Below, in pieces: positions 63,840-64,000 of a DNA stretch of 64,000 nucleotides (positions are counted from its first letter, which is position 1; each line of letters starts with the position of its first letter). This DNA is from Schaalia hyovaginalis (lineage in GTDB: Bacteria > Actinomycetota > Actinomycetes > Actinomycetales > Actinomycetaceae). A program made the position numbers and the translations under genes. Below the pieces are notes generated by a model that saw nothing but the letters and a program-made list of their open reading frames with translations, was not told the DNA's origin and made no database searches. The DNA lies in the NCBI RefSeq assembly GCF_014208035.1, contig NZ_JACHMK010000001.1, forward strand, positions 248,001 to 312,000, in the 5' to 3' direction.

Positions 63840-64000
63840 CAGATCACCTCCACAGTATTGAGAATGCCGATGAAGCCTTCGTAGCGGTTTTCGAAATCGC
63901 GCGTCGGGCAGGTGAAGGTCGCGGATAGACCGAGGCGGGTCTCGGGAGTGTATGGGTGGGGGATGGTCCAGGTCCATTGGAGGGTCGTGAGCGAGCGCTC
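63839..64000 (-). CDS. 3' end of an unidentified protein (partial)
   Basis: A minus-strand frame open to the window edge ends at TGA 63841-63839, sharing one base with the next start. The visible 53 residues include TLQWTWTIPHPYTPETRLGLSA and DFENRYEGFIGIL, natural-looking protein with GC-biased third positions. The overlap and the strong ribosome-binding site inside its last codons support translational coupling to the 252-aa gene. No family is recognised. Confidence 0.6.
   Translation of the reverse strand, partial: ERSLTTLQWTWTIPHPYTPETRLGLSATFTCPTRDFENRYEGFIGILNTVEVI

Overview
This window is high-GC DNA from an actinobacterium, most likely a member of the Actinomycetaceae (Actinomyces/Schaalia-like). 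That assignment is inferred, from the GC-rich third codon positions, the crgA/DUF881/class E sortase/pknB-pknA-pbpA-rodA-pstP-fhaB-fhaA block, class Ib ribonucleotide reductase, PutA/PutP and the many apparently leaderless genes. The gene set around ppiA, crgA and pknAB is the one that lies near oriC in mycobacteria, so this is probably origin-proximal sequence, although no dnaA/dnaN is present.

Layout. (1) 1-8177 is the right end of an integrated genetic element whose left end is outside the window. It ends in a tyrosine integrase beside a tRNA-Leu(CAG) gene. It carries an excisionase-like protein, two divergent XRE regulators, a membrane-anchored HIRAN-like protein, and a compact module with a perfect 13-bp inverted-repeat operator, an unknown 202-aa protein, an XRE-ImmA/IrrE fusion and a second small ImmA/IrrE-type protease. 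(2) 8178-23536 is mostly core: tRNA-Leu, EcfT plus an unusual fused EcfS-EcfA-EcfA' protein, a DASS anion transporter in an operon with a pseudo-receiver/cNMP-domain histidine kinase and a single-domain response regulator, a nitroreductase, a lipoprotein, an ABC exporter, a HAD phosphatase, ppiA and a rhomboid protease. (3) 23861-34990 is the cell growth and division block: crgA; DUF881, sortase E and a 51-aa membrane protein; and the tightly overlapped operon fhaA-fhaB-pstP-rodA-pbpA-pknA-pknB. (4) 35230-50407 holds nrdF, proline iminopeptidase, azlCD, a long RNase HI, a Fic AMP-transferase cassette, oligopeptidase B, a patatin, a MacB/FtsX-type ABC system and an ABC-class ATPase. (5) 50542-64000 holds a DUF4190-type membrane protein, putA and putP, nrdHIE under two NrdR boxes with a cluster of DnaA-box-like sites upstream, an enlarged L-serine dehydratase, an MTA/SAH nucleosidase with a low-molecular-weight tyrosine phosphatase, and two unidentified coupled genes at the right edge.

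How the genes work together. The Ser/Thr kinases PknA/PknB, the phosphatase PstP and two FHA readers sit with the peptidoglycan polymerase/transpeptidase pair RodA-PbpA and with CrgA, forming the envelope-growth control block. NrdHIE and a distant nrdF make one class Ib ribonucleotide reductase. PutP imports proline and PutA oxidises it to glutamate. The DASS transporter and the two-component pair probably form one sensing and uptake unit.

The two most notable candidates are accessory. First, the Fic gene with its AT-rich control region lies between exact 18-bp direct repeats of the ptrB 3' end, so it appears to have been inserted at the ptrB stop codon and to have cut ptrB off from its terminator. 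Second, the operator-controlled ImmA/IrrE module in the integrated element resembles an uncharacterised regulatory or defence unit. Both are read from sequence pattern alone.
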